Source of the DNA: a virus | Length of the DNA: 60,714 bases | Direction: 5' to 3' (one strand) | IMG/VR virus record: IMGVR_UViG_3300042890_000355 | Span: 1-60,714 of that record | In this document: positions 39,835 to 47,817 of the stretch, in pieces | Layout of the letters: the number at the start of each line of letters is the position of its first letter | How positions within the stretch are numbered: position 1 is the first letter of the stretch | Made by a program: the position numbers and the translations under genes | The notes under the pieces: generated by a model | The model's input: the letters and a program-made list of their open reading frames with translations, nothing else | Database searches by the model: none | What the model was told of the DNA's origin: nothing

Positions 39835-40224
39835 ATGAAATACACAATTAAATCATCATTCATCACAAATTTGACCGCAGAGATCGAAGCAGACGATTAC
39901 GACCATGCTTACAAACTTGCCAGTCTACTTGTTAACAACACTTCAGAAAATGCGGTGTCACTAAAATACAAAACGACTGGGACTGAAAGCATAAAAATCA
40001 AAGAGATTGTTTTGTCAGATCTTAACTTCACAGACGAACAACTAGCTTTCATCAAATCCTACTCAACCAATGTTGCGGTAGCTGAAGATGAAATAATTAA
40101 GGCTTTCGTTTTGTCAGAAAACCATGATGAATTTTACAAAGATCATTCGGACACTTACTCAGGATTAGCCGATGCCCGAGGTGTATGGGAGGACGCTCGC
40201 AGATACTTCAAGGGGGCAAAATGA
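39835..40224 (+). CDS. Early protein of unknown function
   Basis: 129 residues. An N-terminal strand-helix unit (YTIKSSFITNLTAEIEADDY, DHAYKLASLL) is followed by a helical part (NFTDEQLAFIKSYSTNVAVA). ATGA overlap with the next gene. Unrecognised. Confidence 0.55.
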   Translation: MKYTIKSSFITNLTAEIEADDYDHAYKLASLLVNNTSENAVSLKYKTTGTESIKIKEIVLSDLNFTDEQLAFIKSYSTNVAVAEDEIIKAFVLSENHDEFYKDHSDTYSGLADARGVWEDARRYFKGAK

Positions 40225-40388
40225 ACTACCAATCAAGCTATTGGGACGATGAGAAGCTAGACATATTCCGAGACATGGAACGCAGGGCTTTTGCCGAGGG
40301 TAAACCTCCGGAACTGACCGACCTCTACGGCTTTATCATCGACACCCTCGAAGAACTCATTCAAGTAAAAGAATCATTGGAGAACTAA
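40221..40388 (+). CDS. Small early helical protein
   Basis: 55 residues from ATG 40221 (KLDIFRDMERRAFAEGKPPE, IDTLEELIQVKESLEN). Two helices, acidic. Coupled to the preceding gene by ATGA. Confidence 0.5.
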   Translation: MNYQSSYWDDEKLDIFRDMERRAFAEGKPPELTDLYGFIIDTLEELIQVKESLEN

Positions 40389-40390
40389 TC

Positions 40391-40573
40391 ATGGATACAA
40401 CTCGCACCTTCCCCCGCACCTTAGCCGAGGCTTTTCCCGACGACTCAGACCACCGCGCCCGCTACGGATGCGCTATCGAGATCATGAAAAAACGTCCGAC
40501 TTACTGGCAAGAAACCTTTCAATTAGCCATTCTTTGTATTGCAATCGGCTATTGTTTGGGCAAAATGTTTTGA
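40391..40573 (+). CDS. Small tail-anchored early protein
   Basis: 60 residues with a soluble N-terminus (TRTFPRTLAEAFPDDSDHRA) and a C-terminal membrane segment (FQLAILCIAIGYCLGKMF). The TGA shares a base with the next ATG. Likely inner-membrane anchored. Confidence 0.52.
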   Translation: MDTTRTFPRTLAEAFPDDSDHRARYGCAIEIMKKRPTYWQETFQLAILCIAIGYCLGKMF

Positions 40574-40773
40574 TGAAAAACAAAACCCTCTTTGCAATCT
40601 ATCTCGTAGAAGATGAATCCGGTTTCGTAACTGTCAAGTCTGACCACATAGGCCACGGCATGATGAGCTACGAAATCGGGTTAGAGATACTAGCCAACCT
40701 CAAGATGGCGGAGGCTTTAAACCCCGAAGTCTTGAGCGTTGACTACATGTATTACTCAGACCAGTTTCAATGA
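40573..40773 (+). CDS. Small early protein at the end of the operon
   Basis: 66 residues from ATG 40573 (KNKTLFAIYLVEDESGFVTV, GLEILANLKMAEALNPEV). It is the last plus-strand gene of the early block. Its 3' end overlaps the convergent primase gene by 18 bp. No terminator is seen between them. Confidence 0.52.
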   Translation: MKNKTLFAIYLVEDESGFVTVKSDHIGHGMMSYEIGLEILANLKMAEALNPEVLSVDYMYYSDQFQ

Positions 40774-41580
40774 CGCAACGAGGCTTAGACCTAGCTTCAA
40801 CAAGCCAACCCTTTGATGGGTATCGTTCGCGTCCTCACCCACCACATCGCTCATCCAGTACTTCCATCCGATCTCCTTTGCGACACGTTCTCCTGTCCCG
40901 CTTTTATCGTTGTCCGCAATAAGGAGTCCATCCGGCAAGCCTTGAGCAACCTTCTTCATGTTGCCCGCACTGAAGCAAACATGAATGGTGTACCTCCGAC
41001 TCATCTTCTTAAGAGCCGCTTGTATAGACAAAGCCGTAGCGTATCCTTCACACAGAATATGCACACCCTTGTTATCAATTACTAACTCTGCGTTACTGGT
41101 GCGCTGACCATAGAGAAACTTCTTTGAGCCATCCGATTCGATTAGCTGACATCCAACAAGATGCCCATCCACCCGCATCGGTACGACCAAAGTCTTTTTA
41201 CCTTCATGCCCCCAGATCATGTCCTCTGCGCCTTCAAACCCCTTGGCATTTAAATACTCATGCTTGCCTAAGACTGTCTGACTTAGTATGAAAGCAGCCC
41301 GTTTAACTGCATCCGCTTGGTCAGCCATCCGCTTAGCGTCAGCTTCCCGCATGTCCCGAGCAATCTTCTTTCTGTCCACCTTGATAGGTGTCTCTGTCTG
41401 CCACAAAGATACCTCTGTATCCGTTGCATGGTTCTGCACAAAGCCATGATCTCCCATGAACTTGACCGCCCCGTTGCGCTTCCTTGGATGGTCATCCGTT
41501 GGGTATCTTCTCCATACTCCGATAGGCGGAGGGATGTCGATCAGGATGCCATGCGCCCTGCAAAATGAAATGAATTCCAT
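40756..41580 (-). CDS. Toprim-domain primase-like protein
   Basis: 274 residues. The C-terminal half is a Toprim domain: GVHILCEGYATALSIQAALK supplies the conserved Glu, and GLLIADNDKSGTGERVAKEI the DxD-like motif. The N-terminal part is a reduced primase-type domain with a basic helical linker (KIARDMREADAKRMADQADA). It resembles plasmid/phage TraC- or P4-type Toprim primases, here without a helicase domain; the helicase is the next gene. Likely makes primers for phage replication. Confidence 0.75.
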   Translation of the reverse strand: MEFISFCRAHGILIDIPPPIGVWRRYPTDDHPRKRNGAVKFMGDHGFVQNHATDTEVSLWQTETPIKVDRKKIARDMREADAKRMADQADAVKRAAFILSQTVLGKHEYLNAKGFEGAEDMIWGHEGKKTLVVPMRVDGHLVGCQLIESDGSKKFLYGQRTSNAELVIDNKGVHILCEGYATALSIQAALKKMSRRYTIHVCFSAGNMKKVAQGLPDGLLIADNDKSGTGERVAKEIGWKYWMSDVVGEDANDTHQRVGLLKLGLSLVASLKLV

Positions 41581-43055
41581 TACCGCATCCTCCTGATTGA
41601 CTTGACGTATCTGTTGATGCCATCTTGCACAAACTTAGAGACCTTCGCATCCGGCATGACTGGTCTATCCTCTAACCCGCGAGGCCAGACTCCGAACTTC
41701 TCTCGGTACACATTAGCGGCTCGGCCTTTAGACCATCCGTTATATTTCATGTACCAGTTCATCATCGACCACCACATCTGCTTGTCGTCACGGGTCATAG
41801 TTCCTGTGAGTTCTTCCATCTCACCCGCTACCGCCTCGACCTTGGTCTTTCTCTGTCGTATATGTCCACATGACTTGCACATATCAGAGTTTAAAGGCCA
41901 TAAAGCACCACACGCAGGACACTTAGCCAACTCTTTCTCTTTCTCAGTGGGTTCTTTCTTAGTCTTTTCCGCCCCGTCATCTAGTTCACTAACACCACCA
42001 CCGAACACCTCATCCCAATTCTCACGGAAGCGCAGATAGTTACCCGAATGATCTAGCCACACGGCAAACTCTTTACCCTCATGACCACGCATGACCCGTC
42101 CCATCTGCTGAATGTGGGAGGACAATGACTTAGAGAACGGACGAGCCGAGACTCCGATCATCACATCGGACACATCGAATCCCTTGGTGAGAATGTCAGT
42201 AGCAATCAGGCCATTGATCTCTGTGTCCGGCTTGCTGAACTCCTCGATCACATCCTTCTTATACTGATCGTCATCCCGATAACTGATATTGATAAAGTTA
42301 TAGCCACGATCACCAAACTTCTGCGCCAAGTCAGCACCATGAGCTACACCGGAACAGAACACAATCGTCTTTGCCGGCTTACCAAAGATCTCATGGGTCT
42401 TTTTCTCCCACTCCACCACAATATCCCCTGTGATCTGCATGCCACGCTTGGTAGTCTCAGTAGGAGACCACTCGCCCGCCACCTTCTTAGCCCCCTCCAT
42501 GTTTATTTCTTTGGCAATAAATACTTTTAGCGGGACAAGCACCTTGTCATCTACTAAATCCCTTGTCGTTACAGTAGAGACCACATCCTCATAGACCTTG
42601 GCTAGACCCTTGGTGAATGGCGTAGCACTCAGACCTATGACTCTGATCTCTGGATTGTTCTTGATGAATTCAACTGTTGCCGCCCGTGTCTGGTGGGCTT
42701 CGTCAATGATGAGTAGGTTAAGGTTAGGGAACTCATCCCTTCTCTCCAACGTCTGAGCCGAGCAGATTTGTATCTTCTCCGATGGTAGATTACGCCAGTG
42801 ACCTGACTGTAAAACTCCATGCTCAATCTTGTACTTGTCTAGCCGTTGACTGGTCTGATCGCACAGAATGATCCTGTCCAAGACCATTGCCGCCCGATTA
42901 CCCTTCATCTTTGTGGCCTCAAGCAAAGCAATAGCCATCTCTGTCTTGCCTGCTCCTGTCGGGGCATAAAGCATCAAGCTTTTCTTGCCCGATGCAAACC
43001 CCTCACGCAATGCCTTCAGCGTAGCCTCTTGATAAGGCCGTAGTTCTAATCCCAT
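41580..43055 (-). CDS. SF2 DEAD/DEAH-box helicase with zinc finger
   Basis: 491 residues from ATG 43055 (GGAG 7 nt upstream). Walker A is APTGAGKT at 31-38, followed by LLIIDEAHQTR (DEAH), GLSATPF (motif III) and, in RecA domain 2, INGLIATDILTKGFDV and QQMGRVMRG (motif VI). A Cys4 zinc finger (CPACGALWPLNSDMCKSCG) lies near residue 395-415. Architecture matches phage replication helicases of the UvsW/RadD-like group. Its stop touches the primase start. Confidence 0.88.
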   Translation of the reverse strand: MGLELRPYQEATLKALREGFASGKKSLMLYAPTGAGKTEMAIALLEATKMKGNRAAMVLDRIILCDQTSQRLDKYKIEHGVLQSGHWRNLPSEKIQICSAQTLERRDEFPNLNLLIIDEAHQTRAATVEFIKNNPEIRVIGLSATPFTKGLAKVYEDVVSTVTTRDLVDDKVLVPLKVFIAKEINMEGAKKVAGEWSPTETTKRGMQITGDIVVEWEKKTHEIFGKPAKTIVFCSGVAHGADLAQKFGDRGYNFINISYRDDDQYKKDVIEEFSKPDTEINGLIATDILTKGFDVSDVMIGVSARPFSKSLSSHIQQMGRVMRGHEGKEFAVWLDHSGNYLRFRENWDEVFGGGVSELDDGAEKTKKEPTEKEKELAKCPACGALWPLNSDMCKSCGHIRQRKTKVEAVAGEMEELTGTMTRDDKQMWWSMMNWYMKYNGWSKGRAANVYREKFGVWPRGLEDRPVMPDAKVSKFVQDGINRYVKSIRRMR

Positions 43056-43103
43056 ATTGTTTCTCCAGCTACCCACACATTAGCCTGTGGGCTTAGGCTT
43101 CTT

Positions 43104-43862
43104 TTACTTCTTAAGTTGTCTCTGCATCGCTGCGATTTGCTTCTTCATTGCCGCATTCTCATTGAGCAATGTGTCCCGACTGATACGGGTTGACTTCAAC
43201 TCTAACTCCAGTATACGGATGTCCTCACGCAACTGGGCAATCGTGTTCTCAGCCAGCTTCTTCTCTGATTCGTCAGCCGCATAAACTGCCACGGCCAATC
43301 GGTCTTTCAGCTTGTCGTTCTCATCTGCCAATGCCTTGATAACATCACCGCTTTGGTCGTGCTTTGGTTCTTCCTCTGGCTTCTCATACTTAGCCTTGCG
43401 CTCGAACGTCTTGCCGTTGCGAGAAACTTTAACAACCTCTGGCTTCACACCACCACGGACTGACTCGACTAAAGTAACAGACACACGACACGCCTTAGCT
43501 ATCTCGGTACTGTTCCAGAACTGCCATTCAAAGTCATCAAGCATAGCCTGAACTGCGTTGCGCTTGTCCTCGTTAGATCTGTGCCGGCCATTCTCTGCGT
43601 TCACGCTAAAGGATCTGAGGATCGCATCCCTCAATGTGCCGTTGACAACCTGTACATCAATGTCCTTTAAGCCTGCCTTCTGGTGGGCAAAGTATCGGTG
43701 GTATCCGTCAGTCAAGTAATACTTAATGCCGTCATAGTACACAAGCACCGGAGGAAACCGAGCACCATTCTTTAGCGACTCTGCGTATTCATCTACCGCC
43801 TCTTGAATAATCTTGACCCGTGACTGCGTACCGCCATCAATAGTTAGTTGGTTAAGTTTCAT
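43104..43862 (-). CDS. ParB-like nuclease-domain protein
   Basis: 252 residues from ATG 43862. The N-terminal ParB/Sulfiredoxin-type domain has FPPVLVYYDGIKYYLTDGYH with the key DGYHR. It is followed by a helix-turn-helix region (NSTEIAKACRVSVTLVESVR) and a C-terminal coiled coil (150-252). Phage ParB-like proteins act in replication control or host takeover. The start overlaps the upstream 51-residue gene by 4 nt. Confidence 0.8.
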   Translation of the reverse strand: MKLNQLTIDGGTQSRVKIIQEAVDEYAESLKNGARFPPVLVYYDGIKYYLTDGYHRYFAHQKAGLKDIDVQVVNGTLRDAILRSFSVNAENGRHRSNEDKRNAVQAMLDDFEWQFWNSTEIAKACRVSVTLVESVRGGVKPEVVKVSRNGKTFERKAKYEKPEEEPKHDQSGDVIKALADENDKLKDRLAVAVYAADESEKKLAENTIAQLREDIRILELELKSTRISRDTLLNENAAMKKQIAAMQRQLKK

Positions 43863-44014
43863 TTGCCCTGTCCTTTCATCGTCCATCCAATTAAAAAGTA
43901 ACACCACTTAGTGTTTATGTTTATGTTTGTGTATCTCTTTCCATTCCAAGCATCAGCAATGCTTCTGCCCTTGGTGGCCATGTAAGACTCAAACGCCTGT
44001 CGTGCATCGTTCAT
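43859..44014 (-). CDS. 51-residue protein
   Basis: ATG 44014 to TGA 43861-43859, ATGA-coupled on both sides. The sequence (ARQAFESYMATKGRSIADAW, then NGKRYTN and CYFLIGWTMKGQGK) resembles short phage proteins found in operons of ssDNA/replication genes. Unknown function. Confidence 0.5.
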   Translation of the reverse strand: MNDARQAFESYMATKGRSIADAWNGKRYTNININTKWCYFLIGWTMKGQGK

Positions 44015-44121
44015 GATTTCGCTTTCAAATAATTAATCTCGCGTTGGTAGTGGGCTATTAACTCCTCCAACATCTTGCTATATTGCTTTTCCCATTCCAG
44101 TTTTGCTTTCAGTTCTTCCAT
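44011..44121 (-). CDS. 36-residue coiled-coil peptide
   Basis: ATG 44121 to TGA 44013-44011 (MEELKAKLEWEKQYSKMLEE ... YLKAKS). One amphipathic helix. Coupled to neighbours by TAATG and ATGA overlaps, which supports translation. Confidence 0.45.
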   Translation of the reverse strand: MEELKAKLEWEKQYSKMLEELIAHYQREINYLKAKS

Positions 44122-44294
44122 TACGATCTCCTTATTGCTCTTCTAGTCCAGCAGTTTGCACAATGCCACTTGTTGGGTGACATCTGAATGCCTCCCTCTG
44201 GTGGCTTCTCTTCCTTACACTTGTCACATTTTTTAAGTTGGTGATAGGGCTGCTTACTCCCAAGCGTCAACTGTTGCGCTACAAATCCGTTCAT
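44121..44294 (-). CDS. 57-residue zinc-ribbon protein
   Basis: ATG 44294 to TAA 44123-44121. A treble-clef/ribbon is suggested by CDKCKEEK and CANCWTRR about 20 residues apart. The basic C-terminus (TRRAIRRS) could bind nucleic acid. Overlaps both neighbours in the coupled manner of this operon. Confidence 0.5.
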   Translation of the reverse strand: MNGFVAQQLTLGSKQPYHQLKKCDKCKEEKPPEGGIQMSPNKWHCANCWTRRAIRRS

Positions 44295-44527
44295 TCTTCA
44301 TCCCATATATCGTTAGGCCATACCAGTACGGGTGTAGTAACCCCCAAGTAACCGCCTTCTATGTTGAACTCTATAAACTCTCGTGCTTCATCGGCATCTA
44401 TGCCGTCCCGCATGAGAATCTCCCGTATCTTTTCGCCGTCGTAGACAAGCACTTGAACCTGTTGTCTGTCGCGCCAGATAAATGCAGGGCCAAGGATGGC
44501 TTCGTCATATCCTTCGTACTTAATCAT
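44291..44527 (-). CDS. Small acidic protein
   Basis: 78 residues, acidic (YEGYDEAILGPAFIWRDRQQ, GIDADEAREFIEFNIEGGYL). The REFIEFNIEGxYLG stretch is a small phage motif seen in replication-region proteins. ATGA overlaps at both ends. Function unknown. Confidence 0.55.
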   Translation of the reverse strand: MIKYEGYDEAILGPAFIWRDRQQVQVLVYDGEKIREILMRDGIDADEAREFIEFNIEGGYLGVTTPVLVWPNDIWDEE

Positions 44528-44727
44528 CGCTTCATGCTCCTTATGTATGCCGAAAAGCTTCCCATAGTGTCTTTCTCAAAGGCTTTAAAGTTGTACACCG
44601 CCTTTGCCACCTCCTCTAGCGTGTCGTTCCTGATCTTTTCTGACACCTCATTGATCTGAGCCTTGACCATCTGCCGCTTGCGCCAGCCCATCGCCTTCTC
44701 CCATATATTTAATTCAGGTTCTGACAT
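44524..44727 (-). CDS. Small helical protein
   Basis: 67 residues (ELNIWEKAMGWRKRQMVKAQ, DTLEEVAKAVYNFKAFEKDT). Charged helices. Overlaps neighbours by 4 and 19 nt. Unknown. Confidence 0.5.
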   Translation of the reverse strand: MSEPELNIWEKAMGWRKRQMVKAQINEVSEKIRNDTLEEVAKAVYNFKAFEKDTMGSFSAYIRSMKR

Positions 44728-44894
44728 GGAATTCCTTTCAAGTCTGGAAACATCTTGTCTACTTGCGCCTTGATCCTGTCGTTGCGTTCTTTAATCTTTG
44801 CCGCCCTCGCAAGGATCGGTGCAATAAACCATGTAATTGTTTTGTTGTAACGAAGTTTTCTTAATGTTTTCTTTCGGTTTTTTCTTACTTTCAT
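44709..44894 (-). CDS. Small basic protein with hydrophobic helix
   Basis: 61 residues. Very basic N-terminus (KVRKNRKKTLRKLRYNKTIT) followed by a hydrophobic segment (WFIAPILARAA) and a charged tail. Could be a membrane-associated or nucleic-acid-binding peptide. Unknown. Confidence 0.48.
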   Translation of the reverse strand: MKVRKNRKKTLRKLRYNKTITWFIAPILARAAKIKERNDRIKAQVDKMFPDLKGIPCQNLN

Positions 44895-45334
44895 CGCTTC
44901 ATCCTAACCCTTGATGGGCTTTTAGTTACATTCCAATCTGTAGCTTGGTTACGGTTGGAATATTCAAGCATACTCATTGCAACCTTCTTACGATTGCGTG
45001 AGTCCTGCCCCCGCTCCTTTGCAAGATTTAAGTCATTAATCATGTCTTTCTCGGTGTCATAAGAACTTGTTTCTAATTTGCGTAGAAGCAGTATGTCTTT
45101 ATCAGGAGTCTGCTCCCACAACCGCTTGCTAATCTTTGACAAATGATTGGCAACAAATACTCTGATACCAATCTTCCACGGATACCCCATTTTGGGTATG
45201 CGTTTTAATGGTGGATCACAATCTGTTAACTGCTTTCCAGACAAGTCCCTAAACAAAAGCACTGCGTCTTGAACACTTCCCGCTCTACGCCATGTGCTTA
45301 TGACTGCTGCATCCCAGTTCTTTTGGTCACTCAT
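44891..45334 (-). CDS. Protein of unknown function
   Basis: 147 residues, basic, helical (DAAVISTWRRAGSVQDAVLL, VFVANHLSKISKRLWEQTPD). No recognised family. Positioned in the coupled minus-strand operon between 43 and 46.7 kb. Confidence 0.55.
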   Translation of the reverse strand: MSDQKNWDAAVISTWRRAGSVQDAVLLFRDLSGKQLTDCDPPLKRIPKMGYPWKIGIRVFVANHLSKISKRLWEQTPDKDILLLRKLETSSYDTEKDMINDLNLAKERGQDSRNRKKVAMSMLEYSNRNQATDWNVTKSPSRVRMKR

Positions 45335-45564
45335 TTGTTCTTCCTTTCACCGAGAACTTTATTGCTCCACTCGACTTTGTAGATGCCACCATCCAAGCCA
45401 AAGTCAATTCGTATGTTGCACTCAACAAGGTATGGATGCAGGCTTACACCCAACCCATCCATGTTCTGATTCACTCTGTAGTATTTGCTGACCATTGTCT
45501 TGCCGCGATCTTCTTCGGGCGTGAACTGCCTGTACAGTGGTTCAGGTGTCTTTGATTTGCTCAT
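45331..45564 (-). CDS. Small protein of unknown function
   Basis: 77 residues, beta-rich (NIRIDFGLDGGIYKVEWSNK). N-terminal SKSKTPEPLYRQFTPEEDRG. ATGA overlaps. Unknown. Confidence 0.5.
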   Translation of the reverse strand: MSKSKTPEPLYRQFTPEEDRGKTMVSKYYRVNQNMDGLGVSLHPYLVECNIRIDFGLDGGIYKVEWSNKVLGERKNK

Positions 45565-45815
45565 GCTTGTCCCCTTGCTCGGATGGCATCACGGTTATCA
45601 ATACAAGCCGCCCATGCTGATTTTGCTGTTGGGTTTCCTTCAAGTTTTGCATACACATCAGCGTGTTTCTTGCAAACTTCAGCACACGACTCACGCTCGG
45701 CAGAAGCGACAAGGGCGGCTAGTTGTTCAAACTTGTTAACGTCTTTGTCGCTGGCGTGTCGAATGAAACCAAGGCCAGCTTTCTCAGCCAGATCAAATAG
45801 TTCATCGCGGTTCAT
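45561..45815 (-). CDS. Small conserved phage protein
   Basis: 84 residues of a type common in phage early regions: ELFDLAEKAGLGFIRHASDK, LAALVASAERESCAEVCK, AAWAACIDNRDAIRARG-like C-terminus. Helical with conserved Cys. Function unknown. Confidence 0.6.
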   Translation of the reverse strand: MNRDELFDLAEKAGLGFIRHASDKDVNKFEQLAALVASAERESCAEVCKKHADVYAKLEGNPTAKSAWAACIDNRDAIRARGQA

Positions 45816-45832
45816 ACTGCTACCTTTTTTCT

Positions 45833-46078
45833 TTACTGTTGTGGTGTGTTGGGCGCAATTAAAAGCTTCATTTTTCTCGCTAGTAATGCCGCAAACATAT
45901 TTAACTCTTCGGTAATATCTGTCTCACCATGTATGTCAGAATAAAAACGTTCGCCATCCGTAGAAAAACCGGCATCAGTAGCACAGTCAAAGATTAAATT
46001 GTCTATAAATTCATAATCTGCATCTGTTAATTCTGGATCCATAACATCGTTGTCATCTCTCATATCATCTATATTCAT
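45833..46078 (-). CDS. Small acidic protein
   Basis: 81 residues, acidic N-terminus (NIDDMRDDNDVMDPELTDAD) and helical C-terminus (FAALLARKMKLLIAPNTPQQ). ATGA overlap with the upstream 31-residue gene. Unknown. Confidence 0.5.
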   Translation of the reverse strand: MNIDDMRDDNDVMDPELTDADYEFIDNLIFDCATDAGFSTDGERFYSDIHGETDITEELNMFAALLARKMKLLIAPNTPQQ

Positions 46079-46170
46079 AGCGGTGCATCCTCGTGGTTAT
46101 TAGGGTTGAACTTAGGAACTTTGTTGCCAGTGTCTTTGGGGTTTGGAAATGGGGGGAAAGGCCATGTCAT
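46075..46170 (-). CDS. 31-residue Pro/Asn-rich peptide
   Basis: ATG 46170 to TGA 46077-46075 (MTWPFPPFPNPKDTGNKVPK, FNPNNHEDAPL). Both ends use 4-nt ATGA overlaps with the flanking genes, the spacing used across this operon, which argues that it is translated. Confidence 0.4.
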   Translation of the reverse strand: MTWPFPPFPNPKDTGNKVPKFNPNNHEDAPL

Positions 46171-46475
46171 TTCGTATCCTCAAAGATTTCATCAAACTGC
46201 TCCACTAACTTCTGCGTTACCTCTGCTTCCACCCACGCCACCATCGTTCTTCCAAGGATGTTGTCGAACTCTGGGAATGTCTGGTTGAATCTCTCTATCT
46301 GTTCTTTGGTCATCACTGATCTCCTTTGTTTAATCTTTCTTCTCTCCACATGGCACTGCATGTCGTCCTCCCACGTAGCCCACTCAAAGAGCCAACGCCA
46401 CATGAATTCCTCGTTCATGCACCCATGTTGGTACTTAGCCATCTTCAGGCAGATGTCTTTACTTGGTCTGTCCAT
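46167..46475 (-). CDS. Protein of unknown function
   Basis: 102 residues, Trp-rich helix (EEFMWRWLFEWATWEDDMQC) followed by a charged helical half. Overlaps the HTH gene upstream by 17 nt. Unknown. Confidence 0.52.
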   Translation of the reverse strand: MDRPSKDICLKMAKYQHGCMNEEFMWRWLFEWATWEDDMQCHVERRKIKQRRSVMTKEQIERFNQTFPEFDNILGRTMVAWVEAEVTQKLVEQFDEIFEDTK

Positions 46476-46659
46476 TCTTTATCTCCCTGATTACTCTCTT
46501 GATAACCGCAGCAGTTACCATGAATCTTTCAGCAATAACTCTCATAGACAAACCCTCTTTCATAAGCACCTCAACCCTGCGTTTATCCACTTGTGTAGCA
46601 GGACGACCCGACCCTTTCCTTGCTCCACCGTGCGTTAGTTTCTCTTCGTTATACCTCAT
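46459..46659 (-). CDS. Helix-turn-helix DNA-binding protein
   Basis: 66 residues from ATG 46659 (GGAGACAAGCA upstream). GGARKGSGRP is a typical phage N-terminal arm, and RVEVLMKEGLSMRVIAERFM, VTAAVIKRVIREI forms a resolvase-like helix-turn-helix. It is the first gene of the leftward small-gene operon and so a candidate autoregulator. Confidence 0.68.
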   Translation of the reverse strand: MRYNEEKLTHGGARKGSGRPATQVDKRRVEVLMKEGLSMRVIAERFMVTAAVIKRVIREIKNGQTK

Positions 46660-46733
46660 TGCTTGTCTCCTGTTATACCTGCTACGTTTTACAATATTAT
46701 TGCACAGTTCTGGCAGTTTGTGCCGTCTTGTGT
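46660..46733 (-). promoter_or_regulatory. Candidate promoter for the leftward operon
   Basis: Minus strand CGTAGCAGGTATAAC ends about 10 nt before the Shine-Dalgarno of the HTH gene. The 13-nt core GTAGCAGGTATAA is identical to the extended -10 region of the rightward promoter at 47818-47846. No good -35 is present at 17 bp, so it may be an extended -10 promoter. Confidence 0.45.
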
Positions 46734-47332
46734 AAAAAAGTGGTAGGTGGTTTCCCGTAGTACCCGTTTTGGGCATAGAGAGAGCCGCTACCTCTGAACC
46801 CCCCTCTGGTGGAGAGGAGGAACTCAGTGAGGCAGTGCTCCGAAAACGCGACTCATCTGTCCTACGTTTTCCAAGTTCGGTGGAATGCCGGATTCTCTTT
46901 CTATAAGGGTGGCGCTTTAACGGTACGCCCTGACAGCTAGTCTTACCTCCCTACGGCTCAATTGGTTAGTTACCCTCTTTCACACTGGCCACGAATCATT
47001 TGCCAGTACCGCTCGGCTCTCTTAGGAAGCGGCCCTTGACTGCAAGGGTAAGGTCATATCTGGGTACCGGAGATTTCTGCCGTATAAGCTAACGCGCCCT
47101 GACGGTTACTGTAGGAGGAGAGACTGGAACTGCTCACATGAAGCAGTGTTTCGTCAACTAAGAAAGGGCAATGTGAAGGCGCTAACCCATCACCAGTCCC
47201 AGTCTCAAAACAAAAAAGGCCGCTTACAACTGCGTCCGGTCGGAGCCTTAACTAATACCTCTCTCTACTAGGGTATTAGGTAAAGCGGAACGCATGTGTA
47301 AACGGCCTCAACTTATTGCCTCCGACAGCAAC
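46734..47332 (-). ncRNA. Candidate structured non-coding RNA of about 600 nt
   Basis: An 830-bp stretch between genes has no credible coding frame. On the minus strand it starts after a promoter with consensus TTGACA and TATAAT (47339-47369) and ends at T6 (46734-46739) after a stem GGTAG / CTACC. Stable elements include a 13-bp helix between 47194-47206 and 47120-47132, hairpins ACTGGC/GCCAGT (46984-47007), CCCTTG/CAAGGG (47033-47048), CCGCT/AGCGG (about 47009-47032) and CTAATACC/GGTATTAG (47251-47278). Size and ornateness recall the phage-associated classes GOLLD and ROOL, but I cannot confirm a match. No tRNA, RNase P or tmRNA core is visible. Confidence 0.5.
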
Positions 47333-47338
47333 GAGCGG

Positions 47339-47369
47339 ATTATAACCACAACTGTTCCGGCCTTGTCAA
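47339..47369 (-). promoter_or_regulatory. Consensus promoter for the structured RNA
   Basis: Minus strand TTGACA (47364-47369) and TATAAT (47339-47344), both perfect consensus, separated by 19 bp (slightly long). It starts just downstream of the VRR-NUC terminator and faces the gene-free region. Confidence 0.65.
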
Positions 47370-47376
47370 CTCACGT

Positions 47377-47396
47377 AGAAAAATTAAAAGTTTTCT
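47377..47396. repeat. 20-bp palindrome, copy beside the VRR-NUC terminator
   Basis: Minus-orientation copy of the AGAAAACTTTTAATTTTTCT element. It lies between the RNA promoter and the VRR-NUC terminator. Confidence 0.9.
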
Positions 47397-47399
47397 GCA

Positions 47400-47429
47400 A
47401 AAAAAAAGTGGCCTCAGTTACGAGGCCAC
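47400..47429 (-). terminator. Rho-independent terminator of the VRR-NUC gene
   Basis: Minus strand stem GTGGCCTC / GAGGCCAC (8 bp) with a 6-nt loop, followed by T8 (A run at 47399-47407 on the plus strand). Confidence 0.9.
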
Positions 47430-47491
47430 CAAAGTTCATCAAAGGAAAAAAGCAACTCACAAAACAACCAGCCGTCTGGATTGATGCCATC

Positions 47492-47779
47492 TTACTCGCA
47501 GCGTTTAAGAATTTCAAGTGCTTCTTGCGCCGAATTCACTATTACCAGCATCCCACCTGTCCACTCATCAAAGAACTTCTGCTCGGCCTCGGTTAGTTTC
47601 CTAGCTGACGGTACTTTGTCCCCGTCTTTGACCTCCATAAGCACCGTATAGCCCTTGTAAGCCACTAAAAGGTCAGGGATGCCATCACCCTGCGAGATGA
47701 TCCTTACGAACGCTCCTGCGCCCCGTAATGCGTCCACGATTTTGTTCTGGTTAGCGTCGATTCTGTTGGCGTATCTCAT
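47492..47779 (-). CDS. VRR-NUC domain nuclease
   Basis: 95 residues, the size of a stand-alone VRR-NUC protein of the PD-(D/E)XK superfamily. The catalytic signature is visible: GDGIPDLLVAYKG (Asp), then LMEVKDGDK (ExK). VRR-NUC proteins in phages process replication or recombination intermediates. It is followed by a strong terminator and lies left of the rightward promoter at 47818. Confidence 0.85.
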   Translation of the reverse strand: MRYANRIDANQNKIVDALRGAGAFVRIISQGDGIPDLLVAYKGYTVLMEVKDGDKVPSARKLTEAEQKFFDEWTGGMLVIVNSAQEALEILKRCE

Positions 47780-47817
47780 GGCTTCTCCTACCTGATAAAA
47801 ATATTTTAACTTACCTG

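Noticed and set aside
46840-46862. Hammerhead-ribozyme-like string CAGATGAG on the minus strand
   Set aside because: The conserved CTGATGA core has a mismatch and the GAAA plus cleavage triplet are not at the required positions.
46950-46975. D-arm-like string GGCTCAATTGGTTAG suggesting a tRNA
   Set aside because: No T-arm GGTTCGAATCC, no anticodon stem and no 7-bp acceptor pair around it on either strand.
47294-47596. Plus-strand open frame of 100 codons
   Set aside because: Crosses the RNA promoter, the palindrome and the VRR-NUC terminator, has no ribosome site, and its product lacks protein-like character.
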